Made by a program: the position numbers and the translations under genes
Notes under the pieces: generated by a model
The model's input: the letters and a program-made list of their open reading frames with translations, nothing else
Database searches by the model: none
Told to the model about the DNA's origin: nothing
Shown here: positions 45,366 through 57,800 of the stretch, in pieces
How the letters are laid out: each line of letters begins with the position of its first letter
How positions within the stretch are numbered: the first letter of the stretch is position 1
Assembly: GCF_020360975.1 (NCBI RefSeq)
Contig: NW_025408667.1
Span: forward strand, 8,246,001-8,310,000
DNA length: 64,000 nucleotides
Direction: 5' to 3'
From: Hirsutella rhossiliensis
Lineage: Eukaryota > Ascomycota > Sordariomycetes > Hypocreales > Ophiocordycipitaceae

Positions 45366-47032
45366 CGATCTTAAAGAATATTATTTAAAATATAAACTAG
45401 CTTATAGAGCTAAAGGAATTAAATTAACTAAGTTCCTAGACCTATATAAAGCCGGTTAAATTAAAGTAATACTAAAGAAAGTATTATATAGCCTAAAAAA
45501 AAGTCTTAAGCTCTAATATAATTATTTAAGATTTATACTAAATAGCTTAGATTTCTTCCTCTTTAATAAATAAAGGAGTGTTTATTAATAAAGACTATAG
45601 TATAGCCTTAGTAGTTTATATTAATAACCTTCTTATAGTAGGGCCCTTTAAATTTATAATAAAAGAAAGATTATTTAAAGAATTATTTAAATTCTTAGAC
45701 TTTACTATCTTAAGAGATATAAAAGACTTCTTAGGTTTAAATATTATAATAAACTAAGAAAATAAAGAGCTATATATATCCTAAGAAAGTTATACCTTAT
45801 ATAAATTAAAGGACTTAAATAAAGAAAGCTTAAGAACTTTAAATTTACTTACTATAGTAAGCTTTAAGCTTATAAAAGTAAAGGAATTACCTTTTAAGGA
45901 GGATATATTATAATTTTAAAAAGAAATAGGATCTTTATTATACTTAGCCTTATTTTATAAGCTAGATATTTTATATTCTAAACCTTTCTATATTAAATTC
46001 GCGGCGAAGTATAATTAAGCGTATTTTAAGGCTTTAAATATAATTTAGAAATATTTAAATAAATCTCCTAGCTTAAAGATTAAATATAATTATAATATCC
46101 CTTTTACCTATCTATATATAAAGGGTTTTACTAACTCTAGCTAAGCGTTAGATTTAATAGACGGAAAATCCTTTTCTAGTTATTAGTTTTATATAATAAT
46201 AAAATAAGCTAGGCTTACTTTAAGTAAAAGGCTATTACCCTTTCTACTTATAAAGTAAAATATATTAGCCTTAAGGAGGTAAATAAAAAAGCTATTTATT
46301 TAAATATACTTTTTAAATATATTACTAAGGATCTATTTATTAAGATTCTTAATACTATACCTCTTATTTTAATAGATAATACTACTACTATTAAATTAAT
46401 AGAAAGTCTAGAATTTTATAAAAGGTTTAAGTATATAAGATTAGCCTATTACTATACTAAAACTAGTATAAAAGAAAGGGAAATTAAAGTTTTTTATATT
46501 AAATTAAAAGATAATATAGCTAATATTTTTATAAAGGAATTAAGACTTAGATTACCTTATAAATTTAAAGATAGTCTATCTTTAAAATAAGCTCTTAAGT
46601 AATTAAAAGAGGTTTTTAAATATTTTTAATACTTTTTTATCTTTCCCTTACTAGGTTTTTCCTTTTATTAGGTTTCCTAAAAAGATATTTACTAAGGTTT
46701 TATCTATTAAGATTTTCCTAGTAATAATAAGTTTTACCTTATATAAAGTTACCTTATAAATAGTTATTATAACTATAGAATTTTCCTACTATAGGTTTAT
46801 TTATTAGTATATACCTAAGGATTTTATTTTCCTAAGAAAGAATAAGTTTTTATATATCCTATTAAGGTATAACAGTAGTTTTCCTAAATTAGGATTATAC
46901 CTTATATATATACTACTATAAATAAATTAGTAAAGAGTATATAAATCTACTTTTTAAGGGAGGCTATAAGAAATAGTATTCTTATTATAAATAAAGTAGG
47001 TATAATATACTCTCTTAATTATTATTATAAAG
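45366..47032 (+). mobile_element. Family-5 copia, RT to 3' end (right arm)
   Basis: Continues the frame from the spacer: KVLYSLKKSLKLQYNYLRF (about 45477-45533), then the active-site box at 45617-45628 reading YINN. Three TpG to TpA changes convert TATGTTGATGAC into that sequence, replacing Y-V-D-D. RNase H-like sequence follows to about 46580. The 3' part to 47032 is AT-rich and probably holds the LTR, whose ends I could not fix. Mirror copy at 42888-44532. Confidence 0.72.
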
Positions 47033-47496
47033 TATAGCTTAAATTTATAGTTCTTAGAGATATCTTATAATATAAGGGACCTAGGAAGCTATAAATTAGG
47101 TTTTAAAAAGGAGCTATAAGGAGGTATAAAGAAAAGGGTAATAGTAAGAGGGAAAGTAAAAGTAGTAATAGCTTCTTATAAAGGTAGTAAGAGATAAGAC
47201 GGATATACTAGTAATAGCTAAAAAGAAAGGGAAGAACTAATAAAAAGCTTAGTAATTAAAAGGATAATAATATTTTTTTAAGTAGGATCTTTTTTATTAA
47301 TTAAAATACTAAAGAAGTATAAAAAAGGGTATTAATTAAAGGAAAGAATAATAATTAAGGTAATATAATAATTACTCTTTTATTATAATTACTACCCTTA
47401 TAAGAGTTAAATATCTCTGCCTTACTTATCCTTCCCTTTACCTTTAATTTTACCTTTATATATTTTTATATACTTCTTATTTCTCTCTTTATAGAA
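47033..47496 (+). repeat. Family-4 5' LTR, right arm
   Basis: Mirror image of 42412-42887, starting tattataaag and ending ctttatagaa; shorter by small deletions. Followed by gttataag, the primer-binding-site remnant. Confidence 0.75.
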
Positions 47497-47947
47497 GTTA
47501 TAAGCTTAGAAGGAATAGAATTTCTATACCTTCTAGCTACTATAGAAGGCACCTTTCTTATATCCCTTATAACTTCCTTTTACCTTTCTTATTAAAAAAG
47601 CCGATTTTTAACTAACTTTTCTTTCCTTCCCTTATAATAATATAGAAAAACGACTCTACCGCCCTTATAGTTTATAGTACGATTCTTATAAAGCACTAAG
47701 ATTAAGATAAGTAAGTAAAGGAGCTATAAGCTTATATAAATAGAATAATCTATAATTTAGTCTTCTTTAATAAGTAGGACCCTTTTAAGCCCCTTTTTAT
47801 TTAAAGGTAATAGAATTTATAAAAGGAGCTTCCCTTTTCTCTAAGCTAACCTTTATATAATAAAGAGCTTTTTTTATTACCTTAAGTAATTATAAGAGTT
47901 ACTATAAGGAATACCTTTATAAGATAAAGCTACTAACTATTACTTAT
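47497..47947 (+). other. Family-4 copia leader (right arm)
   Basis: Mirror of 41960-42411. Stops at cttat (47943-47947), the reverse complement of the ATAAG TSD, where family-2 copy C begins. Confidence 0.72.
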
Positions 47948-48133
47948 TATAAGAGTCTTTAACTATTATAAGTTATAAGCTTAAGCTATAGCCTAAGCTA
48001 TATAGTTATATATATAAGGCTAGATCCTATATATATATATATAAGCTAGCTATATATAAAAGAGCTTTATATAGCTTATTAATATTATCTTATAAATAGT
48101 ACCTATATATATACCTTTACCTACTCTATAATA
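47948..48133 (+). repeat. Family-2 copy C 5' LTR
   Basis: 186 bp; tataagagtc...ctctataata; TSD cttat at its left. Internal AT run near 48031-48044. Confidence 0.86.
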
Positions 48134-48495
48134 ATATAAGCTATTAACTAATAGATTTAATAAATATCTTTTTAAAGAAGGTACTACTTCCTTAAGAGAG
48201 TACTTTATCTCTCTTTAAATAGATAAGGAGTATTATAGCTATCTTAAAAGCAATTAAAAGCGCGATAGCTAGCGAGAAAGATATAGTTCTCGCTATACTA
48301 AGGGAGCTATCTATAAGACTAGCTATAACCCTTATAACCTTTATAACGCCGGTTATAGCGGCGATACTACTAATATAAAAGCCGCTCCCTTAGCTAACTT
48401 AGGATAGTAAGCTTAAGTCCTTTTACTTCTTTCTTAGCTAGCTATAAATAAAGCTTATAACTAATAAGAAATAAGGCTTAAATAGCTACTACGAT

Positions 48496-48980
48496 TCTCG
48501 CGAAGAGAGATATAAGAAGTATATAAAAATATATAAAGGTAAAATTAGAAGTAAGGGGTCGGATAGGTAGGGCAGAGAGATTTAATTCTTATAGGGGTAG
48601 TAATAAAGGTAGGGGAGTAATTATTATATTGCCTTAATTATCCTTCTTTCCTCTATCTAACGCCCCTCTTTATACCCGTCTAGTATCTTAATTAATAAAG
48701 AAGATCCTACTTAAATAAGCTATTAATATCCTTTTAACTACCGAGCTTTTTACTAGTTTTTCCCCTCCTTTCTAGCCGTTGCCGGTATATCCGTCTTATC
48801 TCTCGCTACCTTTATAGGAAGCTATCGCTACTTATACTTCTCCTTATACCCCTACCCTTCTTTCTATACCTCTTTTTAGCTCCTTCTTCCTTCTTCTATA
48901 CTAGGTGTTTTTAGCTTCCTTAGTCCCTCTTACTAAGGGATATCTCTAAGAACTATAAAATTAGGCCACGCTTAGCGATA
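48496..48980 (-). repeat. Family-4 3' LTR
   Basis: 485 bp, tctcgcgaag...cttagcgata. Where this LTR has ctcgcgaag, its partner has cttataaag: a CGCG to TATA difference. Confidence 0.88.
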
Positions 48981-48991
48981 TACCCCCTTAG
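48981..48991 (-). other. Family-4 polypurine tract
   Basis: Minus strand taagggggta directly before the 3' LTR. Confidence 0.65.
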
Positions 48992-48999
48992 CTATAGCC

Positions 49000-51440
49000 T
49001 GCCCCTTAAGGGTATAGCTAATACGGCTTCGGGCTAGTAAGCGTATAAAGGAGGTTCTTAGCTCTATACTTCTCCCTTTACTTAAGGAAAGCAAGGGCCC
49101 TTTTAGGTCCCTAGGCTCTTTTAGACCTACTTAAGGAATAGGGGCCTAAAGAGAGGAAAGTCCTATAAGAAAGGGGGCCTTCTTAGAAGGGAAAAACCTA
49201 ATTAAATATAGCCCTCTAAAGGGAAAAACCTCTTCCTTCTTCTTTAGCTATAGACGTTACCTTCTCGTACGGGCTATTAGCTCCTCTTATAGACTCTTAA
49301 GGCGGGCTTCTAAGGATAGCTTTTCTTAAACGTTTTCTAGCCTAATTTACTATAAAAAGATAGCTAGCTTCTACTTCGGTAAGGGCTTCGTAAGACTATT
49401 AGCTTTTATCGATACCGTTAGAACTTAATAGACGGAAATAAGTCCCCTTTAAACCTCTTAGCGTAACTAATACTAGTAGATATCGATATACTATAGCTAG
49501 GTTAATAACTTACTATTTTCTATAAGAATTTATATAGTCTACTTATTATTATATTCTATAGCTAATAGGGTCGGAATTTATAGTTATAACGATATTAGCA
49601 GCTAGCTAAGGAAAATCGCTTCTTTTAACGCTTTTAAAAGAGCTAATAGCTCTGCCTCTATACTAGATATAGTAATAGTAGCTTACTTCGAAGCTCTTTA
49701 AGCAATAGTTCCTCTAAAAAGGGATATAATATACCTCTATAAGCTCTTTCTATCTAAGGAATTATCTATAAAGGACGAATCGCTTAAATAAAGGAAGATT
49801 TCGGTAGCTAATTTCTTCCTTTCCTACCCTCCTAGGTATAGACTATATAATCTTATTAAATAGAGATAAAGGATAGCTCTATCTACTACTTCTTAATACC
49901 TAGGGCTAGGATTCTAGTTATACTTAGCTAGCTAAGAGATCGTAAAAGAGATATCCGGTCTAGTAGAAATAGCTAAAAATAGTAAGGAGCCTACCTTCTC
50001 TTAATATTAGTGTTTCTCTTACTCCCTAGCTTAAAAGGACGGATTAAGTAAAAGCTCTTTATTTAATATAGGCATAGAGGGAAGCTTCTTATCGAGGGAA
50101 TTAAGGAGGAATTTATAAGCGACCTTATTAATATAGGCGTCTTAGGTAAGCTAGATAGTCTATTAGGACCTATTTTAAAGGATTTATATCCTTAAGAACT
50201 ACTTTAGCTCCCTTAGCCTAGTTATCTTATACCTTTATTATAGGCCTTATATAGCCTCCCTAGTAGCAGCTTCTTCTTCTTTTAGGTAAGCTTAGATAAT
50301 ATCGTCTTTATAGAAGAAGACCGTGATTTTACCCTTCTATATTATACACGGTTCCTAAGGGGCTTTCTTAAAGCCTAGGGCTTTAAGGGAACCTATTAAA
50401 TACTATTACTAAAGAAGGGGTAATCTTTATAGTTTATATAGAGCTTTCTTAAGCTATAGAACCTTTCCTATCTATTAAAAGCCTAGTAGAAAGCGTATAT
50501 AGATAACTTCTTTTTCCTTAAGTAGGTAATTAATAAAGGCGTTAACTATATTTATCTAATCGAGCTTAAGGTCGAATTCTACTACTATAGCTATAAGGGT
50601 CTAAAAAGACATCCCTATTAGGGTAGTTGCCTTAGTAGGAAGATCCCCTTTTTCCTACTAGTTCCTATAGATAACTAGCTAGGCTTTATACTTTTAAAGG
50701 AAGCCGTGTTTATTAGTCTTATAGATAAAGACCTATTTATAGCTAATAACTTATTTTCCTCTTGCTTTTTCCTTAAGGACCTCTTTAAAAGACCCTATCT
50801 CTTTATATAAGGCTAGGTAGTCTTTCTAGGCCTAGAAAAACTAGTCTTTAAAAGGATGTCTTTCTAGCTACTTCTAGTTTACTAATAGGTCCGGGAGGTC
50901 TCTTTTATATACCTTCCTTACTAATAACTATAGCTTAAAAAGCCGGCCTACTATAAACGCTTTATAGGAACCGTTTTCTATTAATATTAGATAGAAGTCG
51001 GAAAAACGATTAAAATAAAGGAGAGGTTAGTCTTCTTTAGTATCGGGCCCTATACCTTCCTTTACTTTTCAAAGTAAGGATAAAAAGGCAGCTAGGTAAT
51101 CCTTTAAGAGAGGTGCCTTTCCTACCCCTTTAAAGGTTAAGACGGGAAGACTAACTAAAAAAGCTGCTTCTAGATCTTCTTTTTACATAGGAGGAGGCGT
51201 AGGTAGGTAGGCGTATTCTAGCTCTACCGCTTTCCTATAGTCTCCTTCTTCGTTTAGATTATCTAATCTAGTAGCTTCTTCTTTTTCTTTAAAGTTAGCG
51301 TTATTCTTAACTACTTCGACGTCGGTTTCTTCTTCTATTTCCTTGTCTAAGACCTCTTCTTAAGACTATTAAGAAGGGGGGATTTAAATCTTCTAAATTA
51401 GCTAGCGTTATAATAGTAAGAGGGGCTATTAATCCCTCTT
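49000..51440 (-). pseudogene. Family-4 reverse transcriptase and RNase H remnant
   Basis: Minus-strand frame with KITVFFYKDDII at about 50326-50291, the copia RT active site. Both catalytic Asp survive because GACGAT contains no TpG. The x residue is Lys, unusual where Val, Met or Ile is normal; AAA is not explained by one RIP change from GTN. Downstream, 49100-49800 should hold RNase H, but I could not place its catalytic residues. Frequent stops. Confidence 0.7.
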
Positions 51441-52400
51441 TCCGTCGAAGAAGCTAGATTCGTCGAAAATTATATCCCTAGTTAAAATAACCTTCTATAA
51501 AAGAGGAATCTAGATCCGGAAGATATTTATAGAATTATAACTAGTAAGGTAACTAATAAAGGCTCTAGGATTAAGCTTTCTTTTCTTCTTCCTTTTTAGC
51601 TATATATCGGTAGTTATAGCGTATACCTTATAGCTATAGGCATAAAGGTAGGCTAGCGAGGCCCTCCTCTTCGTAAAGAGCTTAAGGGGGGATTTCTAGT
51701 CTATTCCTTAGGTCTTAATAAGGGTCTCTAGGTCCCTATAGTCCCTTAGCCCCTAGGGTCCCTTAGGGTCCGGTTCTAAAAGTAATAGGCGGTCTTAACG
51801 ACTTCCCTCTAAAGGTCGTATAAAAACTTTATAGTAAGTCTTATTATACGGGCCCTTTCTATTATAGCACCCCTTAATCTTTCTGCCCCTCCGTTCTAGG
51901 CCTAGGTATTTAGTGCTAATAGGAGGGGTAAAATGCCCCTTTTTCGAAGCTACTTTAAGATATCTTTCGTAAATAGCTCTCCGTTAAACCGTATTTTCTT
52001 TACCTTATAGCTAAAGTAGGATTTTATCTAGTTAACGAAGTCCTAGAGGGCAAACTAGTTATACTTACTTAGGTAGGTCTATAAGAAATAAAGGAAAACT
52101 ATCTCTAAAAAGGCGTCTATAAAAAACATTACCCTAATAAAGCTTTCTTAATCCCTAGAGACGTTGGTCTAATCGACCTAAATTTCCTTATATAGCTAGT
52201 CCGGCCGTATAAGTATCCGTCTAGAAATTCGTCTCTTAGTCTTTCCTTAGCTATAGTATTTATATTCGATAGTCTTTAGGCCCCTTATTCGTACGCCTTA
52301 TTATTAGCCTAGCTTATATAAAGCTAGGGGGCCTAGGTAACTTAGTCGTATATATTAAAGAAGACCGTCTCCTTAGGCTACTAAAAGAGGGTCCTTTATA
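51440..52400 (-). pseudogene. Family-4 integrase remnant
   Basis: Frame shows RAFIGYLTSYNSINIFRI (about 51565-51510) followed by VILTRDIIFDES, the G-Y-x-x-x-S-x-x-I-F-R-I...R-D-V-x-F-D-E motif that ends copia integrase. Upstream, INIKYLGLK-like and K-rich stretches match the core region also seen at 9269-9790. Catalytic residues not individually assigned. Confidence 0.72.
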
Positions 52401-54343
52401 GTAGACCTATTCCTCTTAGTAAGGAAAGCTAACTTTTTAAGAGGTTCCTTCCTAAGGATAGGTCGGAATTCGAGAATAAATTAACTGAATTTCTCCTCGA
52501 TAAGCCTAATAGTCTAATTCTTCTAGACTAGCCTCGTAGGCTTAGACGTCGTATCTTAAAAGATCCCTTCCTTTTAAAGAAAGCGGAAGGAAATTAAGCT
52601 TATTGAAAATCGAGGGTAAAAAGCTACCCTTTTTCTTTAAAGAATTTATATAGATCCGTTAGGTAATTTTATCGTAAAATTCACCCTTTTATATCCCTCT
52701 ATCTATATAGTTAATTCCTTAGTAATAAGGTATTCCCTTTATACCTTCTTAAAGGACTAGAATCGTAAGTGTATATTATAGATATTAAGGGAAGTACTAG
52801 AGTTAAGGATAGCTGATTTTTATAGGGGATAATTAGAGGGCTCTAACAGTTAGTTTTAGCCTTATTAATCCGTAGGGAAGATAAAGGCCGGATTTACTAC
52901 ACTAACTATTTTCCCTTAAATTTACGGCTCGAATAAGGGCAGCGGCGTTATTAGTTACTATTTCTTAGTAACCTAAATCTCGTCTATCTTCTTTTATAAT
53001 AAGGGGTCCTCCTTAAGAGACTATTATACTATTTCTTATAGCCTCTTTAAAGGGTTAATACCTTTAGGTCGGTTTTCCTTAAAGATATACTAGTAGTCTT
53101 CTAGCCGATAGGGCTTCTTATATACTTAGTAGGTAGGTCGATTCCTTCTTATATATTGTCTCTTTAAAGAATCCTTATCCCTTTCCGGAAGGTTTGCTTA
53201 AAAACCCCCCCTTTTTACCCCTTATTGCTAATTTTAACGAAGAGGTTCGATTTCGACTAGTTCCTTAATTTTTTAACTAACGGACTAAAAGGTCTATTAA
53301 GGGACTAATCGGGCCGGTCTAACTAACGGGACCGGGGCCGGGCCCGGAGTAAGAAGCGGAGCCGGGACTAGGGCAGCCGTTAAAGATAAGGTTAAGGCTC
53401 TTAAGGGAGGAGGAGCTAAAGGAGCAACAGCCGCAGTAATAGCAGCGGAAGCTATAGTAATAGGGGCTATAGCAGCTATAGGGGCAGTAGGTCGAGCCGT
53501 CTAGGTCGAGTACTAGCTATAAAGGAATAAGACTACTTACTATTATACTCTAGCAGCCTTTTTATCTAGTTCCTAGCTAGCCTCTCGAAAGATAGTTAAG
53601 TAACCGTTACTAATAGGCTTTATTAGTAGAGATATATCCTATAGCTACTAGCTAGAAAGAGCTTTTATAAGGAAGTATTAGTTAGCTTCCTCGAGGATTT
53701 CTTCCTACTTAGCTAGCTACGAAGAAGCTAGTAGGTTCTTAGTAGAAAAGGCTCCTAGGTAGGCCGTATAGGTCTTCTTAATACGGTTAGTTATATAGCC
53801 CCTTAAGGGAGCTATTAAGGTCTCGAGCTTTAAAAGCTACTACCTAGGAGTCTCTTCCTCTTAAAGAGAGATTAGCTTTACGGTATTAACGGATTCCGTT
53901 ATTACTATATAAGCAGTAGTTAGTAGCTTTGTCTTATAAAGGTATTCCTTACGATAACTCCTATAGTTACCTAAGGTAGTAGAAAAGGCTCTTTATTATA
54001 TAGAGGTTAGCTCGGAGAAGAGGGTAGCTCCCTTTATAAAGTCCGTTGCCCTAGGATAAAGAAGGGGGTTAAGAGGGTCTTACTTATTAGAAAAGACTAA
54101 ATTATAGATAGTTTTATCTATACGAGCCCGTAGCTCCTTTACCTACTTATCCTAATCTTAGGGCTCTATAAGAATCGTCCTATAGACTATAGGGGCGGCA
54201 GAGTCGGATTTCGTTATTATTATAGGGAAGGGTAGAAAAGTTAGGTAAAAATCGGCTTTTTTAGTAAGAGGGGTAAAAAGAATCTATAAGGGATATAAGA
54301 AAGGTGCCTTTTATAGTAGCCGGAAGGTATAGGAATTCTATTC
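52400..54343 (-). pseudogene. Family-4 gag, protease and leader region
   Basis: Upstream of integrase on the minus strand and therefore expected to hold gag and protease. Pro/Leu/Lys-rich and Ala-rich (about 53490-53330) readings are visible, but I could not confirm a zinc knuckle or D-[ST]-G motif. The Ala/Gly tract (gcagcg, gcagta repeats) parallels 11560-11710 in the older copy. Confidence 0.45.
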
Positions 54344-54359
54344 CTCCCGGGCTTATAAC
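54344..54359 (-). promoter_or_regulatory. Primer-binding site, half-tRNA initiator Met type
   Basis: ctcccgggcttataac lies directly inside the 5' LTR. Before CpA to TpA mutation it would read CTCCCGGGCTCATAAC, resembling the anticodon arm of initiator tRNA-Met (GGGCTCATAAC, CAT anticodon). Copia elements are known to prime from a tRNA-iMet 5' half, so the complementary minus strand fits that use. Match to the iMet arm is from general knowledge of the tRNA. Confidence 0.6.
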
Positions 54360-54844
54360 TCTTATAAAGAGAGATATAAGAAGTATATAAAAATATATAA
54401 AGGTAAAATTAAAAGTAAGGGGTCGGATAGGTAGGGCAGAGAGATTTAATTCTTACGGGGGCAGTAATAAAGGTAAGGGAGTAGTTATTATATTGCCTTA
54501 ATTACCTTTCTTTCCTCTATCTAACGCCCCTCTTTATACCCGTCTAGCATCTTAATTAATAAAGAAGATCCTACTTAAAGAAGCTACTAATATCTTTTTA
54601 ACTACCGAGCTTTTTACTAGTTTTTCCCCTCCTTTCTAGCCGTTACCGGTATATCCGTCTTATCTCTCGCTACCTTTATAGGAAGCTATTGCTACTTATA
54701 CTTCCCCTTATACCCCTACCCTTCTTTCTATACCTCTTTTTAGCTCCTTCTTCCTTCTTTTATACTAGGTGTTTTTAGCTTCCTTAGTTCCTCTTACTAA
54801 GGGATATCTCTAAGAACTATAAAATTAGGCTACGCTTCGCGATA
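54360..54844 (-). repeat. Family-4 5' LTR
   Basis: 485 bp, tcttataaag...cttcgcgata, matching 48496-48980 in length and sequence. Confidence 0.88.
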
Positions 54845-57800
54845 ACGATATAGTATAGTATTCGCTCCTTTATATACTACTAGAGCCCTAGATATAGTAG
54901 ATCTTTAGATTCTAAGATAAGGGCGGCCTTAAGGGTAAACGCGACCTATAAGACTTCTTTTAATACCTTATATATACGTTCGGTAATATATAGGAGTAAG
55001 AGAAGGTATAAGATAAGCTATAGACCCTTAAGTAAAGGGATAGATAAACCTTTAGCGAATTCCTCTTTAATTTTAAAGAAACGCTCTTATAAGTAGCGGG
55101 GACTATAGTATAAGAAGATAGCGCGAAGTATATATAGCTATAGAATTTAATTACGCTAGCCTTATAAGAGCTACTTATCCCTATAATTATACCTACTAAC
55201 TATAGCGAGTAAATAAGCTAGTTAATAAAGATAGTATAGGGCTATAAGTAAACGCTTTATTTTTAAAAGATCTATAAGTATATACTATATAGTAGTAATA
55301 GGATTACCGCCCTTTTATAAAACGAATAGCTAGCGGTCGATATAAATAAGGATACCTTAATATCGGCTACTTATATAAACCGGGCTAAATATAGTAAGAA
55401 GATACTATTAACTACCCCTTATACTATCCTATACTCTAGGTAGTAAGCGAAGTAAGTAATAAGTAAGGAAATTAAAAAGAAGAAGACTAATAGCTACTAC
55501 TTATATTATAGCGTGTTTATATACTTTATATTAAAATGCCCTTTCTTTTTAGCTAAGCGGCCTTTAGCGGTTTAAGTAGTAAAGATAGAACTGCTCCTTA
55601 CCTTAGATAATAAAAAGGACTCTGTCCCCCTAGGCTTAAAAGAAAAAAAGTAGCTCTAAAGTAAAGATAGGCTCTAGAGCCTTAATTACTAATACTAATA
55701 AAAGAGAAGAAGGAGTTATCTACCTATATAAAAGAGGAGCCTACTTTAATATAAGTCGTAATAAATAACTCTTTATTAGTCGCCGCTCTTATAAATAAGG
55801 GCTATTAATACTATACTATAGTTAATAAAGCACTTATATAAGAGATATAAGTACTAGTAAAAAAGATTGCCTTAAGGTAAGTAAAAGGCGCTTTAAGCGC
55901 GATAGAAAGTATAAAGATTAAGGGTATTATATAGCTAGCTATAAAGGTTAATAGCTATTATAAGCTTATTATAGCCTATATAATCCCTTAATTAAAGTTT
56001 CCCTTAATTCTTAAGAAACCTTAGTTATTATATATAAAGTTATACTTAATTCTATACTAAAAAGAGCTATAGTTTAAGCTTATATAATAGTAGGTCTATT
56101 ATAATAATAGTTTTATAAGTATAGGACTAAGTATATAAGCTTTATACTTAGTATAAAAGGTCTTTACCTTTATTTTTATAAGAACTATATAATAATTAAA
56201 GTAAGAGGAAGGCTATATAACGGCGGATATAGTAGTTTATATAGTTAGCTTAGTAGATATTAATTAGGCCCTTTAAATAAAGAAGCTAAAGTCGCTTACT
56301 AAGTTATAGTAGTAAATACTAAAGCGCTTTTATAATCTTTTTTTACTATTTAAGTCCTAAGAAGTAAATAAGCTTAACTTATATAAGCTAAAGGTAAATT
56401 ATAAGGTTATACTTTATATTAATAAGAAGGGGTAGGAACTACTAGTACCGTTTAAGCTATTATATAGTATATTATATATAGAGCTATTAATATTAAAAAA
56501 GATACTAAGGGACCTTTTAAATAAGGGCTTTATTTAAGTAAGTAGCTTTAAAGTAAGAGCGCTAGTCCTATTTATATATAAACTAAGAAGTAAGATATAG
56601 TTTTATAATAATTATAGGGCTTTAAATATAATTATAAAGCTAGACCGCTACCCTTTACCCTTAATCTTAAATATACTTTATAACCTCTTAAAGGTAAAGT
56701 AGTTTATAAAGCTAGATATAAAATAAGCGTTTTATAAAGTATAGATCTTAAAGGGTAATAAGTAAAAGATAGCGTTTTATACTTACTATAGCTTATTTAA
56801 GTAGCTTATAATACCCTTTAGCCTTTTAAGAGCGCTTACTACTATTTAATATTATATTAATAATATAATTTAAAACTTCCTTAATAAGTTTACTTTTATA
56901 TATATAGATAATATCCTTATCTATATAAGTAAATCTTATAAGGACTATATATAGAAAGTATAAAAAGTTATAAAGCGCCTTTAGCTTTATAAGCTTTACC
57001 TTAACTTAAATAAGTATAAATTTAAGGTTAAGAAGGTTAAGTACCTAGGCTTTATTATTTATATAAGTATAGGTATATAGGTAGATCTTATAAAGATCTA
57101 AGCGATTTAAGACTAAGCGGCCCTAACTATATAAATAGGCGTATAGAGCTTTCTTAGGTTCGCGAACTATTATAAGATATTTATTAAAGGCTTCTCTTAT
57201 ATTATAATACCTTTAAATAAGATTACTAAGAAGTAAACTACCTTTTATTAAGGGCTTATATAAAAAGGAGCGTTTTATACGCTTAAGGACTTATTCTTAT
57301 AAGCCTTAATATTACTTTAATAGGACTTTAATTAGTTTATATTAGTTAAAGTAGACTATAATAGCTAGGTACTTAAAGGAACGCTCTCTTAAGAAGTAGA
57401 TAAGTAAAAGTAACTAATAGCGTTTTACTCTTATAAGCTAACCTTAGTAAAGTAAAATTATATTATTTATAATAAAGAGATACCTATAATTATTAGCTAC
57501 TTTAAGTAATAGTAAGTAAAGCTTTAAAGCTATAAGAGCTTTAAGGTTCTTATAGACTATAAGAACCTTAAGTACTTTATAACCTACTAATACTTCTTAA
57601 AGTAGTAAGCTTATTAAGTAAAGTATCTCTTATACTTTAACTTCGCGATTAAGTACTAGCTAAGGTAGGACTTTATAATACTAAATACGCTTTCTTAGCG
57701 AGATTAAGACTAGTTAATAAGAGCGGATATTAAAGCGCGAGACTTATAGCTTATCCTTTAAGAAGCGCTATAAACCTATATAAGAGCTTCTTTAAAGGAG

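Larger units (their letters stand above)
48496..54844 (-). mobile_element. Family-4 Ty1/copia element, complete, nested in copy C
   Basis: LTRs of 485 bp each (48496-48980, 54360-54844), TSD ACGAT at 48491-48495 and 54845-54849. On the minus strand: primer-binding site, gag/protease region (about 54300-52400), integrase (about 52400-51500), RT (about 51000-49900), RNase H region (about 49800-49100), polypurine tract, 3' LTR. Copia order is fixed by VILTRDIIFDESSFFDG (about 51500-51450), the integrase-to-RT junction, lying upstream of the Y-x-D-D box. Less eroded than the family-4 copies in the arms, in line with later insertion. Confidence 0.88.
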
